A stretch of DNA of 64,000 nucleotides from Rhizobium sp. Root1212 (GTDB taxonomy: Bacteria; Pseudomonadota; Alphaproteobacteria; Rhizobiales; Rhizobiaceae). Below the pieces are notes generated by a model, which saw nothing but the letters and a program-made list of their open reading frames with translations, was not told the origin of the DNA and did no database searches. The stretch covers positions 3,894 through 67,893 of the forward strand of contig NZ_LMDA01000027.1 in NCBI RefSeq assembly GCF_001424985.1, read 5' to 3'. The position numbers and the translations under genes were made by a program. Of this stretch, positions 35,161-44,396 are shown one piece after another (the first letter of the stretch is position 1; each line of letters starts with the position of its first letter).

Positions 35161-36099
35161 TCAATCCTTGCTCAACAACCATTGGCGCAGCACGACGATC
35201 AGCATCGAATAGGTGATCAGCAGCACGAGCAGCACCAGCGCGATGGCCGAGGCATAGCCGAAATCCAGGCGCTTGAAGGCCTGGGTGAAGATGTAGCTGG
35301 CGACGATCTGGGTGCGATCCGCCGGTCCGCCATTGGTCATGACGATGATCAGATCGGCGAAATTGGAAATCCAGACGGTGCGCAGCAGCACGGTGATGGC
35401 AATCGTCGGGGCGAGGAAGGGGAGGGTGATCGAAAAGAACCGCTGGAATGGTCCCGCACCGTCGATGCTCGCCGCCTCGTAAAGATCGCGCGGGATGGCC
35501 TGCAGCGCGGCAAGCAGGGTGATCGCAAAGAAGGGAATGCCCCACCAGACATTGGCGACGATCGGCCCCCACATGGCAAGCTGCGGATCGGAGAGGATGT
35601 TGGACGGCTCGCTCATGATGCCCATAGCAAAAAGCCAATGGGGGATAGGACCGACGACGGGGTTAAACAGCCACGACCAGTTGAGGCCTGCCAGAAAACT
35701 CGGCACGGCCCAGGGCAGGAAGACCAGCGCCTGCACGATACCGCGGCCGTAGAACGGCTTGTCGAGCAAAAGCGCCAGACCGAGGCCGAGGAAAAACTGC
35801 AGGAACACCGAAGCCCCGGTCCACCAGAGCGTGTTGCGCAGCGCCCGGAAGAAGGCCTCGTCCTGAGACAACGTGCGAAAATGATCGAGCCCGATGAAGC
35901 CGCCGGAGAAGGGATTGAGCAGTTGGATATCGCGGAAGGCATAGGAAATGCCAACGACCAGCGGCACGAGCATGACCGCGATGATCAGGATCAGCGTCGG
36001 CGCACTGTAGAGATAGGGCGCGATCGCATCGGCAAGCTGCTTTCGCAGCCGCGTGCGCGGGGGGCCGTCGGACCGGACAGCGGAATAGGACATCGGCAC
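35161..36099 (-). CDS. CUT1 ABC transporter permease (MalF type)
   Basis: A 312-residue inner-membrane permease. A basic N-terminal tail precedes about six transmembrane segments, and the EAA loop reads Y-E-A-A-S-I-D-G-A-G near residue 215. Length is typical of short MalF proteins such as UgpA. Upstream lies a stem-loop separating it from the binding-protein gene. Confidence 0.92.
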   Translation of the reverse strand: MPMSYSAVRSDGPPRTRLRKQLADAIAPYLYSAPTLILIIAVMLVPLVVGISYAFRDIQLLNPFSGGFIGLDHFRTLSQDEAFFRALRNTLWWTGASVFLQFFLGLGLALLLDKPFYGRGIVQALVFLPWAVPSFLAGLNWSWLFNPVVGPIPHWLFAMGIMSEPSNILSDPQLAMWGPIVANVWWGIPFFAITLLAALQAIPRDLYEAASIDGAGPFQRFFSITLPFLAPTIAITVLLRTVWISNFADLIIVMTNGGPADRTQIVASYIFTQAFKRLDFGYASAIALVLLVLLITYSMLIVVLRQWLLSKD

Positions 36100-36175
36100 G
36101 AAATCCGTTCTCGGCCATGGCGGGGGTTTTCCCGATGGCGCGGTTTCTCAGCGAAATGGAAAGATGGCAAGCACC

Positions 36176-36208
36176 AGCCGGCACCCCGAAACGTTCTGGG
36201 TGCCGGCT
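36176..36208 (-). terminator. Intercistronic stem-loop after binding-protein gene
   Basis: AGCCGGCACCC (36176-36186) pairs perfectly with GGGTGCCGGCT (36198-36208). It begins eight bases beyond the stop of the binding-protein gene and no T-run follows on the minus strand. Similar hairpins in sugar operons stabilise the upstream mRNA so that binding protein is made in excess; partial termination is also possible. Confidence 0.6.
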
Positions 36209-36215
36209 TTCCGGC

Positions 36216-37475
36216 TTACTTGCTGGCCAGGTACTTTTGCTGGGCCTTGGTCATGTAGTCGGCCCACTGCTTTGCCATTTCTTCAGGCGTGATATCGCCG
36301 AGAAGGGCTTCCTGACTGGTCTTGATCGCCAACGAATCCTTGAAGAAGGCGAATTCTTCAAGATAGGTGGGCATCACGGTCGGCACGGCGTCCTTGTCGG
36401 CCAGTTCGGCAAACCAGCCCTTGAAGGCGTCGCCCTGATAGAACGGGTCTTTCTCAGCCGCCTTCAGCGCCGGCAGCGCGCCGATGCGCTTGTTCCACTC
36501 GATGTTTCCGTCCGGGCCTTCGAGGGTTGCGATCAGCTTCCACGACAGGTCCTTGTTGGCACTGGCCGACATCATCGACCAGCCGGCATAGCCGATGGTC
36601 GGGAAGGTCTTGCCGGCCGGGCCCTTTGGCATCGGCACGACGGCATAGTCGGCCGCATCCATGCGCTCGCTGATGGCGATCAGCGCATCCGGGTCCTGAT
36701 CGAGCATCGCGCAGGTGCCGGTGTAGAAGCCGGCGACGATCTCGTTGAAGCCCCAGTTGACGCTATCCTTCGGCGCATAACCCTTCTTGTAGAGGTCGAT
36801 CAGCCAGGTGAAGCCCTTGACCCAGCCCTCTTCGCTGAACTTCGAGGTGCCGTCTTCGTTGAAGTAGGTGTTGTCGCCGGCCATGGTCGCGCCGAACATC
36901 ATCCAGCCGTTGAGGCCGCCCGGACCGCCGCGCAGACAGTAGCCGTATTTGCCCGGAAGCTTGGAGATCTTTTCCGAGGCCGCAAGGAATTCGTCCATGG
37001 TCTTCGGCGGGCCGTCAACGCCGGCTTCCGCGAAGATCTTCTTGTTGTAGAACATGGCGCGCAGATAGAAGCCGTAAGGCAGCATATAGGCCGTGTCCTT
37101 GACGTCGCGGCCGAGTTCCAGCGCCCGTTCCGTCAGGCCGCTCGTATGTTCCCACTTGGCGAGATAGGGCTCGAGGCTTTCGAGCATGCCGTTATTGGCA
37201 TAGAGCGACAGCCAGGTATCCGGCATTTCCATCACGTCGGGAATTTCGCCGGCCGAGACCATGGTGGCGAATTTCTGAAAGGCTTCGCCCCAGGGCAGCG
37301 AGATGATCTCGACCGTGGTGCCGGGATTGGCAGCCTCGAACTTGGAGACGATGGATTTCAGCGTCTCCGTGCGCTCGGGGCTGGTGATCACCTCCACCAG
37401 CTTCAGCTTGGTGTCGGCAAGGGCCGTTCCCGCCATGAGCGAGGCAAGAACGGTAGCGGCAATCAGTTTTCTCAT
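36216..37475 (-). CDS. ABC transporter substrate-binding protein (CUT1, extracellular family 1)
   Basis: A 419-residue periplasmic binding protein. Residues 1-20 form a signal peptide with A-L-A-D at the cleavage site. The mature N-terminus and the I-P-D-V-M-E-M-P-D-T segment near residue 80 fit the family 1 fold. Aromatic residues (several W and Y) suit carbohydrate binding. The start at 37475 follows GGGGA. It precedes the two permeases and ATPase and follows the PLP lyase gene by 40 bases. Ligand unknown. Confidence 0.9.
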   Translation of the reverse strand: MRKLIAATVLASLMAGTALADTKLKLVEVITSPERTETLKSIVSKFEAANPGTTVEIISLPWGEAFQKFATMVSAGEIPDVMEMPDTWLSLYANNGMLESLEPYLAKWEHTSGLTERALELGRDVKDTAYMLPYGFYLRAMFYNKKIFAEAGVDGPPKTMDEFLAASEKISKLPGKYGYCLRGGPGGLNGWMMFGATMAGDNTYFNEDGTSKFSEEGWVKGFTWLIDLYKKGYAPKDSVNWGFNEIVAGFYTGTCAMLDQDPDALIAISERMDAADYAVVPMPKGPAGKTFPTIGYAGWSMMSASANKDLSWKLIATLEGPDGNIEWNKRIGALPALKAAEKDPFYQGDAFKGWFAELADKDAVPTVMPTYLEEFAFFKDSLAIKTSQEALLGDITPEEMAKQWADYMTKAQQKYLASK

Positions 37476-37515
37476 TTGGGTTCCCCTTTTTGATTGCGTT
37501 GGTTTTGTCGTTGCG

Positions 37516-38688
37516 TCAGCCAGACGAGGCGGCTGCGATTGCCGCTTCGAGATCGCTCCAGAGGGCCTCCGTCCCCTCCAGGCCGACATGGAGCCGTACC
37601 GACCGCGGACTGATGCCGAAGGCGGCCGCGGAATTGGGCTGGGCTTTCTGCGCCAGGACGACCTCGCCGGGGACGATCAGGCTCTCATGCCCGCCCCAGC
37701 TGACGCCCAGCTTGAAAAGCTCCAGATGATCGGAAAAGGCGCGAACGTTCACCCCTTCCCGGAAGATGAAGGAAAACAGGCCCGACGTGCCCGAAAGCCC
37801 CGGCGGCAGCTGGTTGCCAAGGCCGGGGTAGCAGACGGTCTCGACCAGCGGATGCGCTGCAAGCCTCCTGGTGATCTCGTTTGCCGAGCGCTCATGCGCT
37901 TTCATGCGCACCGGCAGCGTGCGCAGACCACGGATCAACAGCCAGGCGTCGAAGGGCGACAGCTTGCCGCCGAGATAGGGATAGGTTTCGCCGCGGATGC
38001 GGCCGATCAGTTCCTTCGAGCCGGCGACGACGCCCGCGACCACATCGCTGTGGCCGCCGAGATATTTCGAAGCCGAATGGATAACGAGATCGACGCCGAG
38101 CGAAATTGGCTTCTGGAAGATCGGGCTCGCCCAGCTGTTGTCGATGGTGGAGATGACGCCATGTTTCTTGGCGAGTGCCGCAAGCGCCGCGACGTCATGG
38201 GTTTCCATCACCCAGCTCGTCGGGCTTTCCAGATAGAGCAGCTTGGCGCCGGGCAGGGCCTTGTCCACCGCATCCTCGTCGCGGCCGTCGACATAGGTCA
38301 CCTCGATGCGCATGCGCTTGAAGAACGTACCGAACAGGCGGAACGCATCGGGATAGAGATGCTTGACGGCGACGATCCGGTCGCCGGGCTCGACGAAGGA
38401 GAGCACGGTGGAGGAAATCGCCGACATGCCGCTGGCAAAACCCATGGCGTCTTCGGCGCCTTCGAGCCTCGCCAGCATGTCCTCGAACATGCGCACGGTC
38501 GGGTTCAGACCGCGGGTGTAGATCGGCCGCACCTTCTCGCCGCGATAGGACGAGACCATGTCGTCATAGTCCTTGAAGGTGAACAGCGACGTCTGGACGA
38601 TGGGCGGAACCACCGCGTCATAGGCATTGCTCTCATCATGGGCGACGATGAGGGAGGCGTCTTCGAACGGATCGAAGTCATTGATCAT
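37516..38688 (-). CDS. Cys/Met-metabolism PLP enzyme (cystathionine beta/gamma-lyase family)
   Basis: A 390-residue enzyme of the trans-sulfuration family. The PLP lysine is Lys208 in S-A-S-K-Y-L-G-G-H-S-D. The N-terminal Y-T-R-G-x-N-P-T-V block and the S-G-M-S-A-I-S phosphate-binding loop are present. The start at 38688 overlaps the regulator stop in an ATGA. Family members lyse or exchange gamma/beta-substituents of sulfur amino acids. Its genetic partners, a FadR-type regulator and a sugar ABC importer, are unusual for cystathionine metabolism, so the real substrate may be an imported conjugate. That is inference. Confidence 0.85.
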   Translation of the reverse strand: MINDFDPFEDASLIVAHDESNAYDAVVPPIVQTSLFTFKDYDDMVSSYRGEKVRPIYTRGLNPTVRMFEDMLARLEGAEDAMGFASGMSAISSTVLSFVEPGDRIVAVKHLYPDAFRLFGTFFKRMRIEVTYVDGRDEDAVDKALPGAKLLYLESPTSWVMETHDVAALAALAKKHGVISTIDNSWASPIFQKPISLGVDLVIHSASKYLGGHSDVVAGVVAGSKELIGRIRGETYPYLGGKLSPFDAWLLIRGLRTLPVRMKAHERSANEITRRLAAHPLVETVCYPGLGNQLPPGLSGTSGLFSFIFREGVNVRAFSDHLELFKLGVSWGGHESLIVPGEVVLAQKAQPNSAAAFGISPRSVRLHVGLEGTEALWSDLEAAIAAASSG

Positions 38689-39407
38689 TTCGACATTTCC
38701 TTGATGTCTTCCTCGACGACGGCGAGGATCTTCAGTGTTTCTGCACGCGCGGCTTCCGGGTCGCCGGCAACGATCGCATTGAACAGCGTGCGGTGGAACG
38801 GGAAGGAGCGGCGGGCGAAATCCGGCCGGTCGAAGGGCTTTTCCCAAAACCGTTCGAAGGCACCGCGCATCTGCTCCAGAATCTGCTTGAACAGCGGGTT
38901 GTGGGTTGCGTCATAGATGGCGAGGTGGAAGGCGAGGTCTTCCGGCCCCGAGGTGCCCTTGGCGATCTGCACGCGCTCCATCACATCGAGCTTTTCCTCG
39001 ATGACTTGGAGGTCTGCGGCCGTGCGCCGGCGGGCAGCGGCCATGTTAGCCTCCACCTCGATGCCGCGCCGCACCTCCAGCGTCTGGAGCAGCACGTCGC
39101 GCAATTCGCCGGTCTCGAAGGTGAGCGGCATGTGCACCGAAGCCGCCGAAATCGGCCGCAGCAGATAGGTGCCGCTGCCCTTGCGCGCCTCGACGACGCC
39201 GAGCGCCTGAAAATGGCGGATCGCCTCGCGGATGGTCGAACGGCCGACGCCCAGCGCCACCGTCAGTTCCCGCTCGGTCGGCAGCCGGTCGCCGGCTCCG
39301 AGGGCGGCGCGATCGATGTAATCAGCAAGAGCGGCCGTCACCTGCTGCGCCCGGTCCGCCGGAGGCAGCGGCAGGAGGGCCGCCCTTGCATTTGTCATCG
39401 TCGCCAT
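38685..39407 (-). CDS. GntR-family regulator, FadR/FCD subfamily
   Basis: A 240-residue regulator. The winged helix-turn-helix is at about residues 22-85 (LPTERELTVALGVGRSTIRE followed by A-I-R-H-F-Q-A-L-G-V-V-E). The C-terminal FCD effector domain covers about 100-225 with conserved Asp/His metal-ligand candidates (E-D-L-A-F-H-L-A-I-Y and the later F-H-R-T-L). The start at 39407 follows GAGGG. First gene of the operon, translationally coupled to the PLP enzyme. FCD regulators usually sense organic acids or sugar acids, so the pathway intermediate is a likely ligand. Confidence 0.87.
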   Translation of the reverse strand: MATMTNARAALLPLPPADRAQQVTAALADYIDRAALGAGDRLPTERELTVALGVGRSTIREAIRHFQALGVVEARKGSGTYLLRPISAASVHMPLTFETGELRDVLLQTLEVRRGIEVEANMAAARRRTAADLQVIEEKLDVMERVQIAKGTSGPEDLAFHLAIYDATHNPLFKQILEQMRGAFERFWEKPFDRPDFARRSFPFHRTLFNAIVAGDPEAARAETLKILAVVEEDIKEMSK

Positions 39408-39484
39408 GCTCGAACCCTCGACCAGAATTGGTCTGACATCTGAGCAATAATGCAAAAGATTTGTGCTCCGTCAAGCGGGGATAA

Positions 39485-39592
39485 GAGGAGAAGGTGCCCC
39501 GCAGGCCGGATGAGGAGGACGGCTGGCTCGGAACAAGCGGAAGCACCCCCTCATTGCCCTTCGGGCATCTTCTCCCCGCGGGGGAGAAGGGA
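39485..39592. repeat. RIME-like paired palindromic repeat
   Basis: Left arm G-G-A-G-A-A-G-G-T-G-C-C-C near 39486 and right palindrome CTTCTCCCCGCGGGGGAGAAG ending near 39590 flank a spacer containing GCCCTTCGGGC. Intergenic, between the regulator promoter and the DUF454 gene end. Confidence 0.75.
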
Positions 39593-39632
39593 GAAACATT
39601 GCCGCAGCCTTCATACCAGTCAGGTCTGCAGC

Positions 39633-40010
39633 CTATTTCCGGCTGGGACTGTTGCGCGTGACGATGAACAGCCCGCTGCAACAGAGGATCGCGGCCGTCA
39701 CGACCGCGACCGTGGGCGACGGCTTTGCGGTAAACCACATCAGCGCATAGCTTGCCGCGATCAGGCACACCGCCATGATTTTGGCGCGGCGCGGGATCGC
39801 CCGTTCATCCCGCCAGGCGCGCAGGCCCGGCCCGAAACGCGGATGGTTGAAGAGCCAGCTTTCCATTTTCGGTGAGGAGCGGGCGAAGAACCAGATCGCC
39901 AGAAGCAGAAACGGCGTCGTCGGCAAAAGCGGCAGGAACGCACCGACGATGCCGATGGCGACGAAAATCCAGCCGAGCACGAGATAGACGGTGCGTTTGA
40001 TCGGGCTCAT
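39633..40010 (-). CDS. DUF454 / YbaN family inner-membrane protein
   Basis: A 125-residue membrane protein. Hydrophobic segments lie at about residues 8-30, 33-45 and 78-115. The conserved L-P-L-L-P-T-T-P-F-L-L-L-A and F-A-R-S-S-P-K-M motifs identify the YbaN group, function unknown. Starts four bases after the stop of the membrane cyclase, so both genes share a transcript. The start at 40010 is preferred because it places the first transmembrane segment at the N-terminus as in homologues. Confidence 0.82.
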   Translation of the reverse strand: MSPIKRTVYLVLGWIFVAIGIVGAFLPLLPTTPFLLLAIWFFARSSPKMESWLFNHPRFGPGLRAWRDERAIPRRAKIMAVCLIAASYALMWFTAKPSPTVAVVTAAILCCSGLFIVTRNSPSRK

Positions 40011-40014
40011 TCCG

Positions 40015-41076
40015 TCAGCCGGCAAGCTTGCGCCGTTCACGGACATTCGATTCCTTGGGCGGACGCGTCAGCGACATGACGCCGAGCGGCTGGCCGCGGC
40101 CGCGCAGGGCGTGCGAACCCAAATCCTCCAGCACCACGCCGCCGGGTATCTCCATGCGGCCGGCAAGCTCGGTGGAAATCAGGATTGGTCGATTAAGGCT
40201 GCGGCACATGGATTCAAGCCGCGCCGTGGTGTTCACGGTATCGCCGAAATAGGCGATCTTATGGTGGTCGACGCCGATTTCCGCCGTGATGATCGCCCCG
40301 CCATGCAGCGCGGCGCGGAGCCGCGGCACCTGGCCGAAACGCTTCAGCCACACCTCGGTATTGTCTTCGATCGCATCGAAGATATCGAAGACGCAGCGGA
40401 TGCAACGGCTGTTCTTCACGCCGCGCTCCAGCGGCCAGGTGACGATCGCAGCATCGCCGATATAGTCGTCGATGGCGCCCTTGTGCCGGCGCACGGGCTC
40501 GGCAAAGGCGGCAAACAGCTCACTCAGGAACTGCTGGGTGCGCAAATCGCCGTTACGCTCGGCAAAGGCGGTGGAATCGGCGAGATCGATAAACAGGAAG
40601 ACGCGCTCTTCCATCACAGGATTGCGATAGCGGCTGATCAGCATGTTGGAGAAGATTTCCCGTCCGAGAAGATCGCGCACCCGCAGGATGAAGCCCAGGA
40701 GCAGGCAAACACCCAGCGCATAGAGAAATACGTTGAGCGGCATCACCATGGCGTGTCCCACACTTGGCGGGCGGATATAGTCGAAATATTGCAGCAGCAG
40801 GGCGGCGACAGCATAGCCGGCGCTCATGATGACTTCATAGGCGATGACGGCAGCAACCAGAAACGGCACGGTCGGCAATTTCTGGATGCGCCGCGAGAGC
40901 CGCGGCAGGAAAATGCCGCGCTCGAAAGCCAGCACCGGCACGCCGATCAGGATCGCGAACACGCCGCCGATGATCACCGGCTCGCCCGGAAAGACGATGA
41001 CCGCGTAAACAATGCCGCTGAGCGCCATGGCGATGCCGAGCACCAGCCAGGTGAGAAGTGTCGTGGCATTTTTCAT
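40015..41076 (-). CDS. Class III adenylate/guanylate cyclase, membrane-bound
   Basis: A 353-residue protein with four transmembrane segments in residues 8-140 and a cytosolic class III cyclase domain at about 165-335. Metal-binding Asp are in F-L-F-I-D-L-A-D-S-T and Y-I-G-D-A-A-I-V-T-W. F-G-D-T-V-N-T-T-A-R-L-E is the transition-state region. It differs from the soluble cyclase at 31984 and the two probably respond to different inputs. Upstream context gives no clue to the signal. Confidence 0.87.
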   Translation of the reverse strand: MKNATTLLTWLVLGIAMALSGIVYAVIVFPGEPVIIGGVFAILIGVPVLAFERGIFLPRLSRRIQKLPTVPFLVAAVIAYEVIMSAGYAVAALLLQYFDYIRPPSVGHAMVMPLNVFLYALGVCLLLGFILRVRDLLGREIFSNMLISRYRNPVMEERVFLFIDLADSTAFAERNGDLRTQQFLSELFAAFAEPVRRHKGAIDDYIGDAAIVTWPLERGVKNSRCIRCVFDIFDAIEDNTEVWLKRFGQVPRLRAALHGGAIITAEIGVDHHKIAYFGDTVNTTARLESMCRSLNRPILISTELAGRMEIPGGVVLEDLGSHALRGRGQPLGVMSLTRPPKESNVRERRKLAG

Positions 41077-41161
41077 CTGCGGCGGCCCTTTCGCTTTGCG
41101 CCATTGGACCAAGCCAACACAGCACGTCAAGCAATTTCAAGGCGGGCCGATGCCGCTGCCG

Positions 41162-41932
41162 TCAACGCCCCTTGAAATCCGGGGAGCGCTTTTCGACAAA
41201 GGCAGCCATGCCTTCCTTCTGGTCCGCAGTCGCAAAAAGCGCGTGGAAAACGCGCCGTTCATAAAGCAGGCCTTCGCGCAGGCCCATCTCCATGGCGCGG
41301 TCGACAGCCTCGCGCGCGGTCATCGTCGCCAGCTTGCCGTAACTCGCGATGGTGCGGGCGGCTTCCAGCGTCTCTTCCACCAGCCGGTCTGCCGGGATGA
41401 CCCGCGCGACGAGACCGCAGCGCTCGGCTTCCTCAGCGCCCATCATCCGTCCGGTGAGGATCATGTCCATCGCCTTGGACTTGCCGACAAGCCGCGTCAG
41501 CCGCTGCGATCCGCCCATGCCGGGGATGACGCCGAGCTTGATTTCGGGTTGGCCGAACTGGGCGGTATCGGCGGCGAAGATCATGTCGCACATCATCGCC
41601 AACTCGCAGCCGCCGCCCAGCGCATAGCCGGAAACCGCTGCGATTTTTGGCGTGCGGAGCGCCGTGAAGCGATCCCAGGCGCCGAAGAAATCCTCCAGAT
41701 ACATATCCGTATAGGATTGTGAGGCCATCTCCTTGATATCGGCACCGGCCGCAAAAGCCTTGTCCGAACCCTTGATGACGAAGCAGCCGACACCGGGATC
41801 GCGGTCGAGCGGTGTGAGTTCATCGCCGATCGCCCGCATGATCTCGGTGTTCAGCGCATTCCGCGCCGCCGGCCGGTTGAGCGTCACGACGACGACACGG
41901 TCGAGGCGTTCGATGAGGATCGGCTTGTCCAT
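41162..41932 (-). CDS. Enoyl-CoA hydratase
   Basis: A 256-residue crotonase. The oxyanion-hole sequence [11 protein letters not shown] is near residue 62 and [10 protein letters not shown] near 102. Catalytic Glu candidates are in the C-E-L segment and in [15 protein letters not shown]. In branched-chain catabolism it hydrates methacrylyl-CoA or tiglyl-CoA. AAGGA precedes the ATG. Last gene of the operon; it begins inside the 3' end of the hydrolase gene by 49 bases. Confidence 0.9.
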   Translation of the reverse strand: MDKPILIERLDRVVVVTLNRPAARNALNTEIMRAIGDELTPLDRDPGVGCFVIKGSDKAFAAGADIKEMASQSYTDMYLEDFFGAWDRFTALRTPKIAAVSGYALGGGCELAMMCDMIFAADTAQFGQPEIKLGVIPGMGGSQRLTRLVGKSKAMDMILTGRMMGAEEAERCGLVARVIPADRLVEETLEAARTIASYGKLATMTAREAVDRAMEMGLREGLLYERRVFHALFATADQKEGMAAFVEKRSPDFKGR

Positions 41933-43017
41933 AGGGAATTCCTTAGTTTTCTGAAAACAACGGTTGCGCGGCGGGGGGTGAAATAGGGGGCAAGCTCCCG
42001 TTCCGTCACGCCGTCGAGCGTTGCCGGCCGCCATTTCGGATTGCGATCCTTGTCGATGACAGCGGCGCGCACGCCCTCGTAGAAATCATGGCTCTGCATC
42101 ACCCCTTTCAGGGCTGCGAACTCGCGTTCGAGGCATTCTTCCAGCGACACGGCATTTTTTCCGGCCCGGAGCAGCCGCAAGGTGACCTTCAGGCTGAGCG
42201 GCGATTTGCGCTGGAGCGTGGCAAGTGTCTTGCGGGCGAAATCGCTGTCGTCAGTTTCAAGGGCTGCGAAAATCTCCTCGACCGTGTCGAAACGGAAGAG
42301 GCGGTCGATCTCGTCGCGCACCGGCGCGAGTGCGCAAGGCCCCGGTTCGGTTGCAAAGGCGGCGATGGCAGCCCCGACTTCAGCGGCTCCACATTCCGAA
42401 AGACCGGCCAGCGCCTCGGCTAGCTCGGCAAACCGCTCCGAGGGCATATGGTAATCGGCAAGGCCGGCGAGGATCACATCGCCGGCACCGAGGATTTCGC
42501 CGGTCAGGGCGAGATAGGTGCCAAGCTCGCCCGGTCCCCGCGTCAGGAACCACGAGCCGCCGACATCGGGATAAAAGCCGATGCCGGTTTCCGGCATGGC
42601 AAAGCGGGTGCGCTCGGTGACGATACGGTGGCTGCCGTGGACGGAAAGCCCCGCGCCACCACCCATGACGATGCCGTCCATGAAGGCGACATAGGGCTTG
42701 GGGTAACGGGCGATGCGGGCATTCAGGCGATATTCTTCGCCCCAGAAATCGATCGGCGCCGATGAGCCCGCCTTGCCGTCGTCATGGACGGAGCGGATAT
42801 CGCCGCCGGCACAGAAGCCCCGTTCGCCTTCGCCGTTGATCAGGACGGCGGCAATTGTGCGGTCGCTTTCGAAGCGATCCATCGCCTCTTCGATGTCCCT
42901 CACCATATCCAGCGTCAGGCTGTTCAGGGCCTTCGGGCGGTCGAGACGGATACGGCCGAGCGCACCACGGCGCTCCACGATGGTCTGTTTCGGAGGGGCG
43001 TCAGATGTGGAGTGCAT
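41884..43017 (-). CDS. 3-hydroxyisobutyryl-CoA hydrolase
   Basis: A 377-residue crotonase-superfamily thioesterase for valine catabolism. [10 protein letters not shown] near residue 68, [10 protein letters not shown] near 118 and [14 protein letters not shown] near 140 are family hallmarks. The usual C-terminus ends soon after Y-F; here about 25 further residues, rich in Ser and Arg, read through the start region of the enoyl-CoA hydratase gene in another frame. It overlaps the dihydrolipoyl dehydrogenase end by 17 bases. Confidence 0.9.
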   Translation of the reverse strand: MHSTSDAPPKQTIVERRGALGRIRLDRPKALNSLTLDMVRDIEEAMDRFESDRTIAAVLINGEGERGFCAGGDIRSVHDDGKAGSSAPIDFWGEEYRLNARIARYPKPYVAFMDGIVMGGGAGLSVHGSHRIVTERTRFAMPETGIGFYPDVGGSWFLTRGPGELGTYLALTGEILGAGDVILAGLADYHMPSERFAELAEALAGLSECGAAEVGAAIAAFATEPGPCALAPVRDEIDRLFRFDTVEEIFAALETDDSDFARKTLATLQRKSPLSLKVTLRLLRAGKNAVSLEECLEREFAALKGVMQSHDFYEGVRAAVIDKDRNPKWRPATLDGVTERELAPYFTPRRATVVFRKLRNSLWTSRSSSNASTVSSS

Positions 43018-44392
43018 GGCCGAGGGCTTTCATGGCGGATTCCTGGAAGGCTTCGCTGCGTGTCGGATGGCTATGCACCGTTGCGGCAATATCCTCAAGC
43101 CGTGCGCCCATTTCAATCGCCAGGGCAAAGCTGGCCGACAGTTCAGACACGCCGGAACCGACCGCCTGCACGCCGAGCACGAGATTGTTGTCGGCACGGG
43201 CGACGATGCGCACGAAACCCTCCTCCGACAGCATGGTCATCGCCCGGCCATTGGCCGTGAAGGGAAACTGGCCGACACGGATATCGTAGCCCTGCTTGCG
43301 GGCTTCCTCCGGCGAAAGACCGGCCGAGACGATCTCCGGATCGGTGAAGCAGACGGCCGGAATGCAGCGCTTGTCCCAGGCGCGCTTGCGGCCGGCAACG
43401 ATCTCCGCGACTAACTCGCCCTGCGCGATGGCCCGGTGCGCCAACATCGGCTCGCCGGTGACGTCGCCGATGGCATAGACGCCGCGCATGGAGGTGCGGC
43501 AATGATCGTCGATGCGCAGGAAGCGGCCGGCGCGGTCGAGGTCCAGTTCCTCCAGTCCCCAGCCTTCAAGCCGCGCCTTGCGGCCGACGGTGACGAGCAC
43601 CTTGTCGGCGGCGATGGTTCGCTCGTGGCCATCCGATGTTTCGACCAGAAGCCCGCCCGATGTGAGACCGCGCGCCTTTGCGCCGGTCAGCACTTCGACG
43701 CCGAGGTCGGCAAGCCGGCGGGCGACGGGCTTCGTCAGTTCACCGTCATAGAGCGGCAGGATGCGCTCCATGGCCTCTACGACAGTGACGGCAGAACCGA
43801 GCTTGGCAAAGGCCGTACCGAGTTCCAGCCCGATATAACCGCCCCCGACCACGACCAGCTTTTCCGGCACCGCCGTCAGCGCCAGCGCTTCGGTGGAGGA
43901 AATCACCGGCCCACCGAAGGGCAGGGCAGGCACCTCGACCGGTTCCGAGCCGGTGGCGATGACCACCGTTTCGGCCCGCACAAGCTGGGTGCCGGTCTCG
44001 GTGTCGACCTCGACGCTCTTGCCGTCGCGGAAGTGGCCATGGCCGTGCAATATCTTGACACCAGCCTTGCGCAACAGGCCGACGACGCCGCTGTTCAGCC
44101 GCCCGACGATGCCGTCCTTCCAGGCGACGGTGCGGGCGAGATCGATAGCCGGCGAAGAAAGCGTGATGCCGAGCGGGCTTTTGCCAGCGGCGGCCTTGCG
44201 GGCGAGTTCGAATTCGTCCGCCGCATGGATCAGCGCCTTGGAGGGAATGCAGCCGACATTGAGGCAGGTGCCGCCGGCCTTCACCGCTTCGACGATGACG
44301 GTATCCACGCCCAACTGCCCGGCGCGGATGGCGCAGGCATAGCCGCCGGGGCCGGCGCCGATGACGAGAAGCTTGCAGAGAATTTCCTTCAT
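43001..44392 (-). CDS. lpdV: Dihydrolipoyl dehydrogenase (E3 of the branched-chain complex)
   Basis: A 463-residue FAD/NAD disulfide oxidoreductase. The FAD motif is G-A-G-P-G-G-Y near residue 12, the redox disulfide is G-G-T-C-L-N-V-G-C near 42, the NAD motif is [10 protein letters not shown] near 180, and the C-terminal active-site His-Glu is in H-S-H-P-T-R-S-E. It reoxidises the lipoyl groups of E2. Starts four bases after the E2 stop, so it is the dedicated E3 of this operon. Confidence 0.92.
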   Translation of the reverse strand: MKEILCKLLVIGAGPGGYACAIRAGQLGVDTVIVEAVKAGGTCLNVGCIPSKALIHAADEFELARKAAAGKSPLGITLSSPAIDLARTVAWKDGIVGRLNSGVVGLLRKAGVKILHGHGHFRDGKSVEVDTETGTQLVRAETVVIATGSEPVEVPALPFGGPVISSTEALALTAVPEKLVVVGGGYIGLELGTAFAKLGSAVTVVEAMERILPLYDGELTKPVARRLADLGVEVLTGAKARGLTSGGLLVETSDGHERTIAADKVLVTVGRKARLEGWGLEELDLDRAGRFLRIDDHCRTSMRGVYAIGDVTGEPMLAHRAIAQGELVAEIVAGRKRAWDKRCIPAVCFTDPEIVSAGLSPEEARKQGYDIRVGQFPFTANGRAMTMLSEEGFVRIVARADNNLVLGVQAVGSGVSELSASFALAIEMGARLEDIAATVHSHPTRSEAFQESAMKALGHALHI

Positions 44393-44396
44393 GGCA

